A stretch of DNA of 64,000 bases from Kosakonia sp. H02. GTDB taxonomy: Bacteria; Pseudomonadota; Gammaproteobacteria; Enterobacterales; Enterobacteriaceae. The position numbers and the translations under genes are program-made. The notes under the pieces were generated by a model. That model was given only the letters and a program-made list of their open reading frames with translations. It did no database searches and was not told where the DNA came from. Each line of letters opens with the position of its first letter. The first letter of the stretch is position 1. This document shows positions 42,351-50,560 of the stretch, one piece after another. The stretch spans positions 1,674,001 through 1,738,000 of the forward strand of contig CP131915.1 in assembly GCA_030704225.1 (NCBI GenBank), written 5' to 3'.

Positions 42351-42354
42351 CGAT

Positions 42355-42396
42355 GACAAAAATAAAGGCGAGTAATGAGTGCATTAGCTCGCCTTT
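42355..42396 (-). terminator. Terminator of the artPIQM operon
   Basis: On the minus strand AAAGGCGAG and CTCGCCTTT pair around a 15-base loop, followed by ATTTTTG. It lies just after artM and before the artJ promoter. Confidence 0.75.
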
Positions 42397-42413
42397 GATT
42401 GTTATTTATGCAA

Positions 42414-43082
42414 TTAGCTGCGTCGTTCGAACGCCAGCGCTTTGCTCTCAATCAGGCGCATCATCAGCGTCAACAAGCCGTTGACCACCAGATAAATCAA
42501 GCCTGCCGCGCCAAACACCGTGACGTCATAGGTGCGCCCATACAGCAACTGGCCGTGTCCCATTACTTCCATCAGCGTAATGGTGTAGGCCAGCGAGGTG
42601 CTTTTAAACACCAGCACCACTTCGTTGGAGTAGGAAGAGAGCGCGCGTTTAAAGGCATACGGCAGCAAAATCGCCAGCGTATCTTTCTTGCTCATCCCCA
42701 GCGCACCGCAGGATTGCCACTGCCCGTCCGGGATGGCGCGGATCGCCCCGTAAAACAGTTGCGTGGTGTAGGCCGCGCTGTTCAGTGACAGCGCCAGCAT
42801 CGCGCAAAGCCACGGTTCAGAGAGCAGATGCCAGATCACCGGATAATTTTGCAGCGACGGGAATTGCCCCGGCCCGTAATAAATCAGGAAGATCTGCACC
42901 AGCAGCGGCGTGCCGGTAAACAGCGTAATGTAGCCGCGCACTATCTGCACCAGCACCGGCGTTTTCAGCGTAAGCACGATGGTAAACAGCACCGACAGGA
43001 TCAGGGCCGCAATCAGCGAAGCCACGGTCAGCGTCAGACTGGTATGCAGGCCTTTGAACAGCTCAGGCATAAACTCAAGCAT
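42414..43082 (-). CDS. artM: Arginine ABC transporter permease ArtM
   Basis: 222 residues, as in E. coli. Five membrane helices of the HisM/GlnP type; the EAA loop is GQWQSCGALGMSKKDTLAILLPYA. It forms the arginine channel with ArtQ. Its start touches the artQ stop (shared base at 43082), so the genes are coupled. Confidence 0.95.
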   Translation of the reverse strand: MLEFMPELFKGLHTSLTLTVASLIAALILSVLFTIVLTLKTPVLVQIVRGYITLFTGTPLLVQIFLIYYGPGQFPSLQNYPVIWHLLSEPWLCAMLALSLNSAAYTTQLFYGAIRAIPDGQWQSCGALGMSKKDTLAILLPYAFKRALSSYSNEVVLVFKSTSLAYTITLMEVMGHGQLLYGRTYDVTVFGAAGLIYLVVNGLLTLMMRLIESKALAFERRS

Positions 43083-43798
43083 TATCCCGGCCTCCGTTCA
43101 AAACGCGTCGCGCGCAGGTCAATGCGTTTAAGCACCCACTGGCTGAACAAGGTGATCACCAGATAGATTGCCGCCGCCACGATATACCAGGTAAACGGCT
43201 CCTGAGTGCGGGTGGCGATACTTTTGGTTTGCAGCATCAAATCGTTAACGCTTATCAGCGACACCAGCGCGGTATCCTTCAACAGCACCAGCCACTGGTT
43301 GCCCAGCCCCGGCAGCGCATGACGCCACATTTGCGGCATCACCAGACGAAAGAAAATCGCGCCTTTCGACAACCCCAGCGCCTGGCCGGACTCGCGTTGC
43401 CCGTCCGGCACCGCTTTTAACGCACCGCGCAGGGTTTGCGAGGCGTAAGCGGCGTACAGCAAGGAGAGGGCGATCACGCCGCACAGGAACGGACTGACAT
43501 CGAAGTTTTCAATCTGCATCTGCACCGGGATCTGCACAACGCCCAGGTTGATGACAAAGCCGTCCGAGAGCATCAGCAGCAATTGCGAGGAGCCGAAGTA
43601 GATAAACAGCACCACCAGGATTTCCGGCAGGCCGCGAAAAATCGTCACCAGCGCGGTGCCAATCCAGGCGATGGGACGCCACTTAACGGACTCCCAGACA
43701 GCAAAGATCATCGCCAGAATCAGGCCGATGATCAGTGCGCAGACGGCAAGGCCGACGGTCATCCCGGCGGCGCTTGCTAAAGGAAAAAATTCATTCAT
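43082..43798 (-). CDS. artQ: Arginine ABC transporter permease ArtQ
   Basis: 238 residues, as in E. coli. The N-terminus MNEFFPLASAAGMTVGLAVCA enters the first helix. The EAA loop is GQRESGQALGLSKGAIFFRLVMPQM. Partner of ArtM in the membrane channel. It lies six bases downstream of artI. Confidence 0.95.
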   Translation of the reverse strand: MNEFFPLASAAGMTVGLAVCALIIGLILAMIFAVWESVKWRPIAWIGTALVTIFRGLPEILVVLFIYFGSSQLLLMLSDGFVINLGVVQIPVQMQIENFDVSPFLCGVIALSLLYAAYASQTLRGALKAVPDGQRESGQALGLSKGAIFFRLVMPQMWRHALPGLGNQWLVLLKDTALVSLISVNDLMLQTKSIATRTQEPFTWYIVAAAIYLVITLFSQWVLKRIDLRATRFERRPG

Positions 43799-43804
43799 TC
43801 AGGA

Positions 43805-44536
43805 TTACTTCTGGAACCATTTGTTATAGATGGTCTGGTACGTTCCATCTTTCTTCACTTTTTCCAGCGCAGTGTTGAATTTCTGCTGCAACTCGGTGTT
43901 GCCCTGGCGAACGGCAATGCCAAGGCCCGTGCCGAAGTAATCTTTATCGGTCACTTTATCGCCCACGGCGGCCAGTTTGGCGTCCGCTTTCAGCCACTCG
44001 GTCACCACCGCCGTGTCACCAAATACCGCATCGATACGGCCGTTTTGCAGATCCAGACGCGCGTTCTGGTAGCTGTCGTAAGGCACGGTGGTGATTTCCG
44101 GGTGTTTATCGGTGATGAATTTCTGGTGCGTGGTGCCGTTCTGCACGCCAACGCGTTTGCCTTTCAGCTGATCAACACTTGCGAATTTGCCCTGTTGACC
44201 CACGAACAGCGCAGAGTTGTCGTAATACGGTGTGGTGAACAGCACCTGTTTTTCACGCTCCGGGGTGATGTCCATACCGGCCATCACGGCGTCAAAGCGG
44301 CGGAATTTCAGGCTTGGGATCAGGCTGTCAAACGCCTGGTTGGTAAAGGTACAGGTTGCGTCGATCTCTTTACACAACGCATTAGCCAGGTCTACATCAA
44401 AGCCAACAATTTTATTGTTAGCGTCGGTGGATTCAAACGGAGGGTAGCTCGCTTCGGTGGCGAAACGAATGGTCTGGGCTGCTGTGGCGCTAAGGCTGAC
44501 GCTTGCAAGTAGCGCGGCAATCAGTACTTTTTTCAT
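43805..44536 (-). CDS. artI: Arginine-transport periplasmic binding protein ArtI
   Basis: 243 residues, paralogue of ArtJ (compare IRFATEASYPPFESTD, IVGFDVDLANALCKE, GMDITPEREKQV). Signal peptide 1-19 (MKKVLIAALLASVSLSATA). It is the binding protein encoded within the transporter operon; its ligand affinity differs from ArtJ in E. coli. The start is set at the MKK of the signal peptide (an ATG two codons earlier is possible); the longer open frame overlaps artP. Confidence 0.95.
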   Translation of the reverse strand: MKKVLIAALLASVSLSATAAQTIRFATEASYPPFESTDANNKIVGFDVDLANALCKEIDATCTFTNQAFDSLIPSLKFRRFDAVMAGMDITPEREKQVLFTTPYYDNSALFVGQQGKFASVDQLKGKRVGVQNGTTHQKFITDKHPEITTVPYDSYQNARLDLQNGRIDAVFGDTAVVTEWLKADAKLAAVGDKVTDKDYFGTGLGIAVRQGNTELQQKFNTALEKVKKDGTYQTIYNKWFQK

Positions 44537-44555
44537 TGTCATTATTCCCGGGTCT

Positions 44556-45284
44556 TCAGTGAGATAGGTAGTATTTAAACGCGTCGGTCTGCGGCGCAGC
44601 AAAGCAGCCCGCATCCCCTTGCTCAACAATGTGACCGTTTTCCATATACACCACGCGACTGGCCGTCTTGCGCGCCACTTCCACTTCGTGGGTCACGATA
44701 ACTTGCGTAATACCGGTTTCCGACAGCTCACGAATGATGCTGACGATCTGCGCGGTGATCTCAGGATCGAGCGCAGCAGTAGGTTCATCAAACAGCAGCA
44801 CCTGCGGCTCCATCATCAGCGCGCGGGCGATAGCGACACGCTGTTGCTGCCCGCCGGACAAATGCAACGGATAGCGATCGCTATACGGTTTGAGACGTAA
44901 ACGCTCCAGCAGCTTTTCAGCCCGTTCCAGCGCCTGATCTTTGCGTAACCCAAGCACGCGGCACGGAGCTTCAATCAGGTTTTGCTGCACGGTTAAATGC
45001 GGCCAGAGATTATATTGCTGAAACACCATGCCCACGTTCTGGCGTAATTCGCGGATCGCTTTATCAGACGGGGTTTTGGCGAAGTCAAAATGATTGCCTG
45101 CAATGGTCAACTGGCCGGAGCGTGGCATTTCGAGCAGGTTGAGTACGCGCAACAGCGAACTTTTACCCGCGCCGCTTGGGCCGAGCAGCACCAGTGTTTC
45201 ACCCTGCGGGCAATCCAGTGTGATATCGAACAGCGCCTGATGTGCGCCGTAAAAGCAATTGATGCTGTTTAATTTAATACTCAT
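44556..45284 (-). CDS. artP: Arginine ABC transporter ATPase ArtP
   Basis: 242 residues, as in E. coli. Walker A GPSGAGKSS, Q-loop MVFQQYNLWPH, signature LSGGQQQR, Walker B VLLFDEPTAALD, switch VTHE. First gene of artPIQM. A likely ArgR box precedes it. Confidence 0.95.
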   Translation of the reverse strand: MSIKLNSINCFYGAHQALFDITLDCPQGETLVLLGPSGAGKSSLLRVLNLLEMPRSGQLTIAGNHFDFAKTPSDKAIRELRQNVGMVFQQYNLWPHLTVQQNLIEAPCRVLGLRKDQALERAEKLLERLRLKPYSDRYPLHLSGGQQQRVAIARALMMEPQVLLFDEPTAALDPEITAQIVSIIRELSETGITQVIVTHEVEVARKTASRVVYMENGHIVEQGDAGCFAAPQTDAFKYYLSH

Positions 45285-45327
45285 CGAAGCAGTCTGATAG
45301 CAATTGAGGCCGCAAATAGTAACGTTG

Positions 45328-45345
45328 ACAGAATAGTTATGCAAT
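45328..45345 (-). promoter_or_regulatory. Possible ArgR box upstream of artP
   Basis: ACAGAATAGTTATGCAAT matches the ARG box core at eight of ten positions, 44 bases before the artP start. A second box is not obvious. Confidence 0.5.
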
Positions 45346-45427
45346 ATTTGTGCGTTAAAACTTAAAAATAAACCAGGTTACTACATAAAGTTAGCACAAA
45401 ATACCGAACGGCGAGGGAAGCAGGTAT

Positions 45428-45464
45428 AAATGTCGGCATTCCTTATGGAATGCCAGACATTTTA
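45428..45464 (-). terminator. Hairpin terminator after ybjP
   Basis: AAATGTC-GGCATTCC and GGAATGCC-GACATTT form a long stem with one mismatch and a TTAT/ATAA loop. The T tract is short on either strand. It lies between ybjP and the artP promoter. Confidence 0.6.
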
Positions 45465-45492
45465 TGGGGGTTAAGTTTGCTTTACTGAATAA

Positions 45493-46008
45493 TCAACGAT
45501 GTTCAATCGACTGGCGCAGCGTCCCGGCCGGGGCGTGAACCGTGCCGCCAAGATAGCGCACATCATCAATGGCCCAGCACTGTCCTTCGCGGATCATCAA
45601 CACTTCATCCTGCCAGTGCTGATCGCCTTTGGTCAGCGTTACGCGCAGTGGAATATTCCGCGCATCGCTATTCGGAATGGTCGATGCGCTGGCGACATCG
45701 GCGTGCTCTGGCGCAACGGTGCGGCTGGAGAACGGATCGGCTTTCAACAGCGTGTTATTGCGCGCGTCGCGGTTGGCGGCGGTGAGCATTTTTGTTAAAT
45801 CATCACTCAGGTAAGGACGCAGCGCGGACCAGTCGGTACCCGGATGGGCAATGCGGTAGTCGTAAAATTGTTGTGCCACGGTGTCGGGGCCGCCTTCTAC
45901 GCACGGACCGACGCGTGAGCCGGTATCCTTATAGGCGGGCGTCACGGTGGTACAGGCGCTTAAGAGCAGCGCGCCCGGCAAGACGAAAGTCAAAACTGAA
46001 TAGTGCAT
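45493..46008 (-). CDS. ybjP: Lipoprotein YbjP
   Basis: 171 residues, as in E. coli. Lipoprotein signal with lipobox LLLSAC (Cys18), then TTVTPAYKDTG; residues after the cysteine (TT) fit outer-membrane sorting. Conserved blocks are GPCVEGGPDTVAQQFYDYRI and CWAIDDVRYLGGTVHAPAGT. Function unknown; related DUF4142-like/NTF2-like folds are possible. Confidence 0.92.
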   Translation of the reverse strand: MHYSVLTFVLPGALLLSACTTVTPAYKDTGSRVGPCVEGGPDTVAQQFYDYRIAHPGTDWSALRPYLSDDLTKMLTAANRDARNNTLLKADPFSSRTVAPEHADVASASTIPNSDARNIPLRVTLTKGDQHWQDEVLMIREGQCWAIDDVRYLGGTVHAPAGTLRQSIEHR

Positions 46009-46109
46009 ATGGATTTCCTTATTTCTGTTCAGAAGTCACGACTTTTCAAGAATAGTGTATTGAACCCATAATGTGTGTTGTAACGCATTGAACGTTAAAA
46101 GGGAGAGTG

Positions 46110-46958
46110 ATGAAAAAGTGGGGATTACTGCTGCTGGCGCTCATGTTGGCAGGCTGCGCCAGTGATAAGGACAAAGAGAAAGAGGCAGGCGTTATCGAAA
46201 AGCCGGGCTATCAACTTGTTACCGGCTACCGGGCGCAAGCGGCTTATCCGCGCATCAAAGTGTTGGTTCTCCATTATACGGCCGATGATTTTGATGTCTC
46301 GCTGGCGACACTACTGGGAAAAGAGGTGAGTTCTCACTATTTAATCCCGGCGCATCCGCCGCGGGAAAACGGCAAACCGCGCATCTGGCAACTGGTGCCG
46401 GAGCAGGATCTCGCCTGGCATGCCGGCCCCAGCTTCTGGCGCGGTGCAACGCGCATCAACGATACCTCCATTGGCATTGAGCTGGAAAACCGCGGCTGGC
46501 AGAAAACGGCGAGCGGGAAAACGTTCGCCCCGTTTGCGCAAGCGCAAATTAATGCCTTGATTCCATTAGTAAAAGATATTGTCGCGCGTTACCACATTGC
46601 TCCGGAGAATGTGGTAGCCCATGCGGACATTGCGCCGCAGCGTAAAGATGATCCCGGCCCGCAATTTCCCTGGCAGTTGTTAGCGGCGCGGGGAATTGGT
46701 GCCTGGCCCGATCCGGCGCGCGTGGCATTTTACCTTAACGGCCGCGCGGAATATGAGCGGGTCAACAGCGCGACACTGCTGGATTTGCTGGCGCGTTATG
46801 GCTACGACGTCAAACCGTACATGACACCGCTGCAACAAAAGCGGGTGATCATGGCGTTTCAGATGCATTTTCGCCCGGCGCGGTGGGACGGCGTCGCTGA
46901 TGCTGAAAGCTTAGCTATCGCCGAGGCGTTACTGGAAAAATACGGCCAGGCGGGATGA
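46110..46958 (+). CDS. amiD: N-acetylmuramoyl-L-alanine amidase AmiD
   Basis: 282 residues. Lipobox LMLAGC (Cys17) anchors it in the outer membrane. The Amidase_2 zinc site is seen in VLVLHYTADD (His) and VVAHADIAPQRKDDPG (His and Asp), with glutamate in GIELENRGW. The C-terminal 75 residues form a PG_binding_1 domain (LLDLLARYGYDV ... VIMAFQMHFRP). It cleaves both intact and anhydro-muropeptides in the periplasm. It starts at ATG 46110; a GTG one codon before is in frame. AGGGAGAG is the ribosome site. Confidence 0.93.
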   Translation: MKKWGLLLLALMLAGCASDKDKEKEAGVIEKPGYQLVTGYRAQAAYPRIKVLVLHYTADDFDVSLATLLGKEVSSHYLIPAHPPRENGKPRIWQLVPEQDLAWHAGPSFWRGATRINDTSIGIELENRGWQKTASGKTFAPFAQAQINALIPLVKDIVARYHIAPENVVAHADIAPQRKDDPGPQFPWQLLAARGIGAWPDPARVAFYLNGRAEYERVNSATLLDLLARYGYDVKPYMTPLQQKRVIMAFQMHFRPARWDGVADAESLAIAEALLEKYGQAG

Positions 46959-46972
46959 TCCCTGCGACCCGC

Positions 46973-47986
46973 TTAACGGTGCAGTTTGCCGTGATCTTTC
47001 AGCCAGTACGCCGTGCGTTTGATGCCCTCATCCAGTGTCACAATCGGCGTATAGCCCAGCTCCTGCTGCGCGCGGCTGATATCCAGCGTGAAATCAAAAT
47101 TAAGCTTCGAGACGCCGTAATGGGTAAACGCCGGCTCTTTCGCGCGCTTGTCGCCAAAGCGCTCCATACTGCGGGCGACCATATCGAGCATGGCATAAGG
47201 CACCGAGCGAATGCGGCAGTGAATATTTAGCTCATCAATCAATGTCTGCACGATGCTGCGCAGGGATCGCGGTTCGCCATTGGTGATGTTATAGGCGCGC
47301 CCGGAAGGCAGCGTATCGCAGTGCTGCTGGCTTGCCAGCCACATCGCATGGACCGCATTTTCGTAATAGGTCATATCCACCAGCGCATCGCCACCGCGCG
47401 GCAATAATACGCTGCGGTAATGTTGCATCATCTGCGCCAGGCGCGGGATAAAGACTTTATCGTGGGGGCCGAACAGGCTTTGCGGGCGCAAAATCGTAAA
47501 CCGCGTATGCGGGTTAGCCTGCGCCAGCAAATCAATCACCTGTTCACCAGCGGCTTTACTGCGGGCGAACTCGTTGGCGAAGCGCGACGGGCGGAAATCT
47601 TCGTTGATGTCGTGATGGTGGTGATAATCAAAATAGAGAGAAGGGGAGGAGATATGAATAAAGTTACGCACGCCCCAGGCGACAGCCCATTCTCCAAGGC
47701 GGCGCGTGGCACGTACGTTGGCAAGATCGAACGCTTCCTGGGTTCCCCACGGCGAGGTGAAGCTGGAGCAGTGCCACAGCGTATCGATATCGGCGAGCAT
47801 CACTTTCGCCTGCGAAGAGACCAGTTGAGTCAAATCGGCATGGACAAATTCCGCGCCCATTTTACTGAGCAGTTTGCCCATCGCTTCATTGCGACCGGTC
47901 GCCCGGACGGTAATGCCTTTTTGACGCAGATATTCGACGGCGTTTCGGCCTAAACCGCTGGTTGCGCCCGTGACCAGTACCTTCAT
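46973..47986 (-). CDS. ybjS: NAD(P)-dependent oxidoreductase YbjS
   Basis: 337 residues, as in E. coli YbjS. Extended short-chain dehydrogenase/epimerase family: Rossmann motif GATSGLGRNAVEYL at residues 7-20, then HISSPSLYFDYHHHHD (the catalytic serine and tyrosine region) and NEFARSKAAGEQVI with the lysine. The substrate is unknown. It is on the same strand as ybjT, 90 bases downstream of it. Confidence 0.9.
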   Translation of the reverse strand: MKVLVTGATSGLGRNAVEYLRQKGITVRATGRNEAMGKLLSKMGAEFVHADLTQLVSSQAKVMLADIDTLWHCSSFTSPWGTQEAFDLANVRATRRLGEWAVAWGVRNFIHISSPSLYFDYHHHHDINEDFRPSRFANEFARSKAAGEQVIDLLAQANPHTRFTILRPQSLFGPHDKVFIPRLAQMMQHYRSVLLPRGGDALVDMTYYENAVHAMWLASQQHCDTLPSGRAYNITNGEPRSLRSIVQTLIDELNIHCRIRSVPYAMLDMVARSMERFGDKRAKEPAFTHYGVSKLNFDFTLDISRAQQELGYTPIVTLDEGIKRTAYWLKDHGKLHR

Positions 47987-48076
47987 ATCAATCCACTGTG
48001 TTAAGCGTTTATCGCGGGCATTCTTCCGTGAATCACGCCCCGATGCAATGAGATTGTTAAAAGAAAAGCGTCCTGC

Positions 48077-49513
48077 TCAGACTTTTTCACTACTTTCTTC
48101 CGCAAGCCTGGCGATTTGCTGCGCCATGCCGCGAAAGATAAACAGATGCGCCGGGAACATTAACAGCCAGTAAAACAGCCCCGGCATGCCGTGCGGATGC
48201 CACCAGGCGCGTACGTCCAGCACCCGGTGATCGCCGTTGTCCGTCAGGGTAAAGGTCAGCCGCCCAAGCCCCGGCGCTTTCATCCCAAACAGCAACGCGA
48301 GTTGTTGTTCTGGCTCGACGATGATCACTTTCCAGCTATCCACTGCATCACCCACCTGTAAAAAGGGGCGCTCCGGTCGCCCGCGCGGCAAAGTATGGCC
48401 GATCACACCGTCCAGCGCGGCGCGGGTTTGCCACAGCAGATTGCCGAAAAAGTAGCGCTCTTTGCCGCCGATGCGGTTCACTACTTCCCATAGCGCCTGC
48501 GCACTGGCGCGGGTTTTCACGCTATAACCGGCCTGTTTCGGGTAGTAGCCATATTGTGGACGCCAGCGGGAAAACGCCTGTGGGTCGTAACCCCAGTCGC
48601 TTGAATTCACCAGCTTTTCCTCTTCCTGCAAGGTGCGGCGCACGGCGTCATCAAAGGAGATTAAGCTCTGCGGGATCAGACGACGCAGCGCGCGGTCATC
48701 GGCCAGCAGATCGTGCTTCAATCCCTGAATTAGCGCTTTGGCAATGGTGGGCGGCACGGAGGTGATGAGATGCAAAAACCAGACGGAAATCAGCCGCGTC
48801 GGCAACGGCAGGGGAATGAGCGGGCGATGTACGCCGCTAACCGCCATAAAGTGGCTAAACTGCTGCTGGTAACTCAACACTTCCGGCCCGGCGGCCTCAA
48901 ACACCCGATGTTCGTTAGCCGGATGATTCAGCAACTCAAGCAGGTAATGCATTAAATTTTCCAGCGCAATCGGCGTGGTTCGTGAACGCACCCAGCGCGG
49001 CGGAGTAAGCACTGGCAGGTTAAACACCATATCGCGCATCACTTCGAAGGCCGCCGAACCGGCACCGACAATGATCCCGGCGCGTAGTTCGGTGACCGGT
49101 ACGCCCGCCGTGCGCAGCAGATCGCCAGTATATTGCCGGGCCAGCAGATGATCGGAGTGTGTTGCGCCTTTTGCCTGTAACGAACTCAGAAAGATCACCT
49201 GCTTGACGGATGACTCGCGCAGCGCATCGCGCACATTGAGTGCAATTTGCCGTTCATGGGCGACGAAATCCCCGCTCTCGCCCATGCTGTGCACCAGATA
49301 GTAGAGCGTATCGATATCAGCAAGCAGTGCCGGTAAGTCCTGCGGCCAGAAGAGATCAATGGCGTGATAGCTCACGCCCGGCAACGCCTGTTTTTGCAAA
49401 CGCGCTACGTGCCGCGCCGCCGCTTTTACCTGATGTCCCTGCTGGCTTAATGCCTTTACCAGCCGCTGGCCGATATAGCCGCTGGCGCCGAGCACGCCAA
49501 TCCGCTGCGCCAC
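48077..49513 (-). CDS. ybjT: NAD(P)-binding/DUF2867 protein YbjT
   Basis: 478 residues (476 in E. coli). The N-terminal 250 residues are an atypical SDR domain beginning with GVLGASGYIGQRLVKAL. The C-terminal DUF2867 domain starts about residue 325 (LWEVVNRIGGKERYFFGNLLW) and ends with a hydrophobic stretch, WLLMFPAHLFIFRGMA. The substrate is unknown. It lies ten bases downstream of ltaE and is very likely co-transcribed with ltaE and poxB. Confidence 0.9.
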   Translation of the reverse strand: MAQRIGVLGASGYIGQRLVKALSQQGHQVKAAARHVARLQKQALPGVSYHAIDLFWPQDLPALLADIDTLYYLVHSMGESGDFVAHERQIALNVRDALRESSVKQVIFLSSLQAKGATHSDHLLARQYTGDLLRTAGVPVTELRAGIIVGAGSAAFEVMRDMVFNLPVLTPPRWVRSRTTPIALENLMHYLLELLNHPANEHRVFEAAGPEVLSYQQQFSHFMAVSGVHRPLIPLPLPTRLISVWFLHLITSVPPTIAKALIQGLKHDLLADDRALRRLIPQSLISFDDAVRRTLQEEEKLVNSSDWGYDPQAFSRWRPQYGYYPKQAGYSVKTRASAQALWEVVNRIGGKERYFFGNLLWQTRAALDGVIGHTLPRGRPERPFLQVGDAVDSWKVIIVEPEQQLALLFGMKAPGLGRLTFTLTDNGDHRVLDVRAWWHPHGMPGLFYWLLMFPAHLFIFRGMAQQIARLAEESSEKV

Positions 49514-49523
49514 GTTTCGCTCC

Positions 49524-50522
49524 TTAGCGCTGTAAAAAGGCCTGCCAGTGGCGCACTAATTCGGTCAATTGCTGGCGATTAACATCCAGATGCGTGACCA
49601 GGCGCACCACCGGTGAAACGTTTACCAACACGTCGCGCTCGCGCAGAAACGCGCCCAGCTCAGCGGCATCATCGCCCATGCGTACAAACAGCATATTGGT
49701 GTCGTGACGCATCACATCCGCGCCAATCTCGCGCAGTTGCGTTGCCAGCCAGGCGGCGTTGTCGTGATCCTCTTTTAACCGCGCGACATTGTTTTTCAGC
49801 GCATAGAGACCCGCTGCGGCGAGAATGCCCGCCTGGCGCATCCCGCCGCCGGTCATCTTGCGCCAGCGGTTAGCGCGGGCGATATAGGCTCGTTCGCCCA
49901 CCAGCAGCGACCCCACTGGCGTACCAAGGCCTTTGGATAGGCAGATAGTGAACGAGTCGCAATAGTGCGCGATATCTTTTAATTCGCAGCCATATTCCAC
50001 CAGCGCATTGAAGATACGCGCGCCATCAACGTGCAGCGCCAGCCCGCGCTCGCGGGTAAATTCCCACGCCTGTTTCAGGTAGTCGCGCGGCAGGACTTTG
50101 CCGTTGTGGGTGTTTTCCAGGCTGAGCAATTTAGTGCGCGCGAAGTGGATATCATCAGCTTTGATCTTCGCCGCGACTTTATCTAGCGGCAGGGTGCCGT
50201 CAGCGGCCGCGTCGATGGGCTGAGGTTGAATGCTGCCGAGCACCGCTGCGCCACCGGCTTCGTAGAGGTAGTTATGCGCGCCCTGACCGACGATATACTC
50301 TTCGCCGCGCTCACAATGGCTGAGCAGCGCCACCAGGTTGGCTTGCGTGCCGGTAGGCAGAAACAGGGCGGCTTCTTTGCCGCTGAGGTCAGCGGCGTAT
50401 TGTTGCAGTTCGTTCACCGTCGGGTCGTCACCGTAAACATCATCTCCGACCGGGGCGGCCATCATCTGTTCCAGCATGGCGCGGCCTGGTCGGGTTACGG
50501 TATCACTGCGTAAATCAATCAC
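49524..50522 (-). CDS. ltaE: Low-specificity L-threonine aldolase LtaE
   Basis: 332 residues (333 in E. coli). PLP enzyme of the beta-eliminating lyase family: MIDLRSDTVTRPG start, DDPTVNELQ, HVDGARIFNA (aspartate binding the PLP nitrogen) and CLSKGLGTPVGS with the Schiff-base lysine. It splits threonine and allo-threonine into glycine and acetaldehyde. It lies 38 bases after poxB. Confidence 0.95.
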   Translation of the reverse strand: MIDLRSDTVTRPGRAMLEQMMAAPVGDDVYGDDPTVNELQQYAADLSGKEAALFLPTGTQANLVALLSHCERGEEYIVGQGAHNYLYEAGGAAVLGSIQPQPIDAAADGTLPLDKVAAKIKADDIHFARTKLLSLENTHNGKVLPRDYLKQAWEFTRERGLALHVDGARIFNALVEYGCELKDIAHYCDSFTICLSKGLGTPVGSLLVGERAYIARANRWRKMTGGGMRQAGILAAAGLYALKNNVARLKEDHDNAAWLATQLREIGADVMRHDTNMLFVRMGDDAAELGAFLRERDVLVNVSPVVRLVTHLDVNRQQLTELVRHWQAFLQR

Positions 50523-50560
50523 GGCATTTCCTTAACTTGCGATAGGTAATGCCCTCTGTT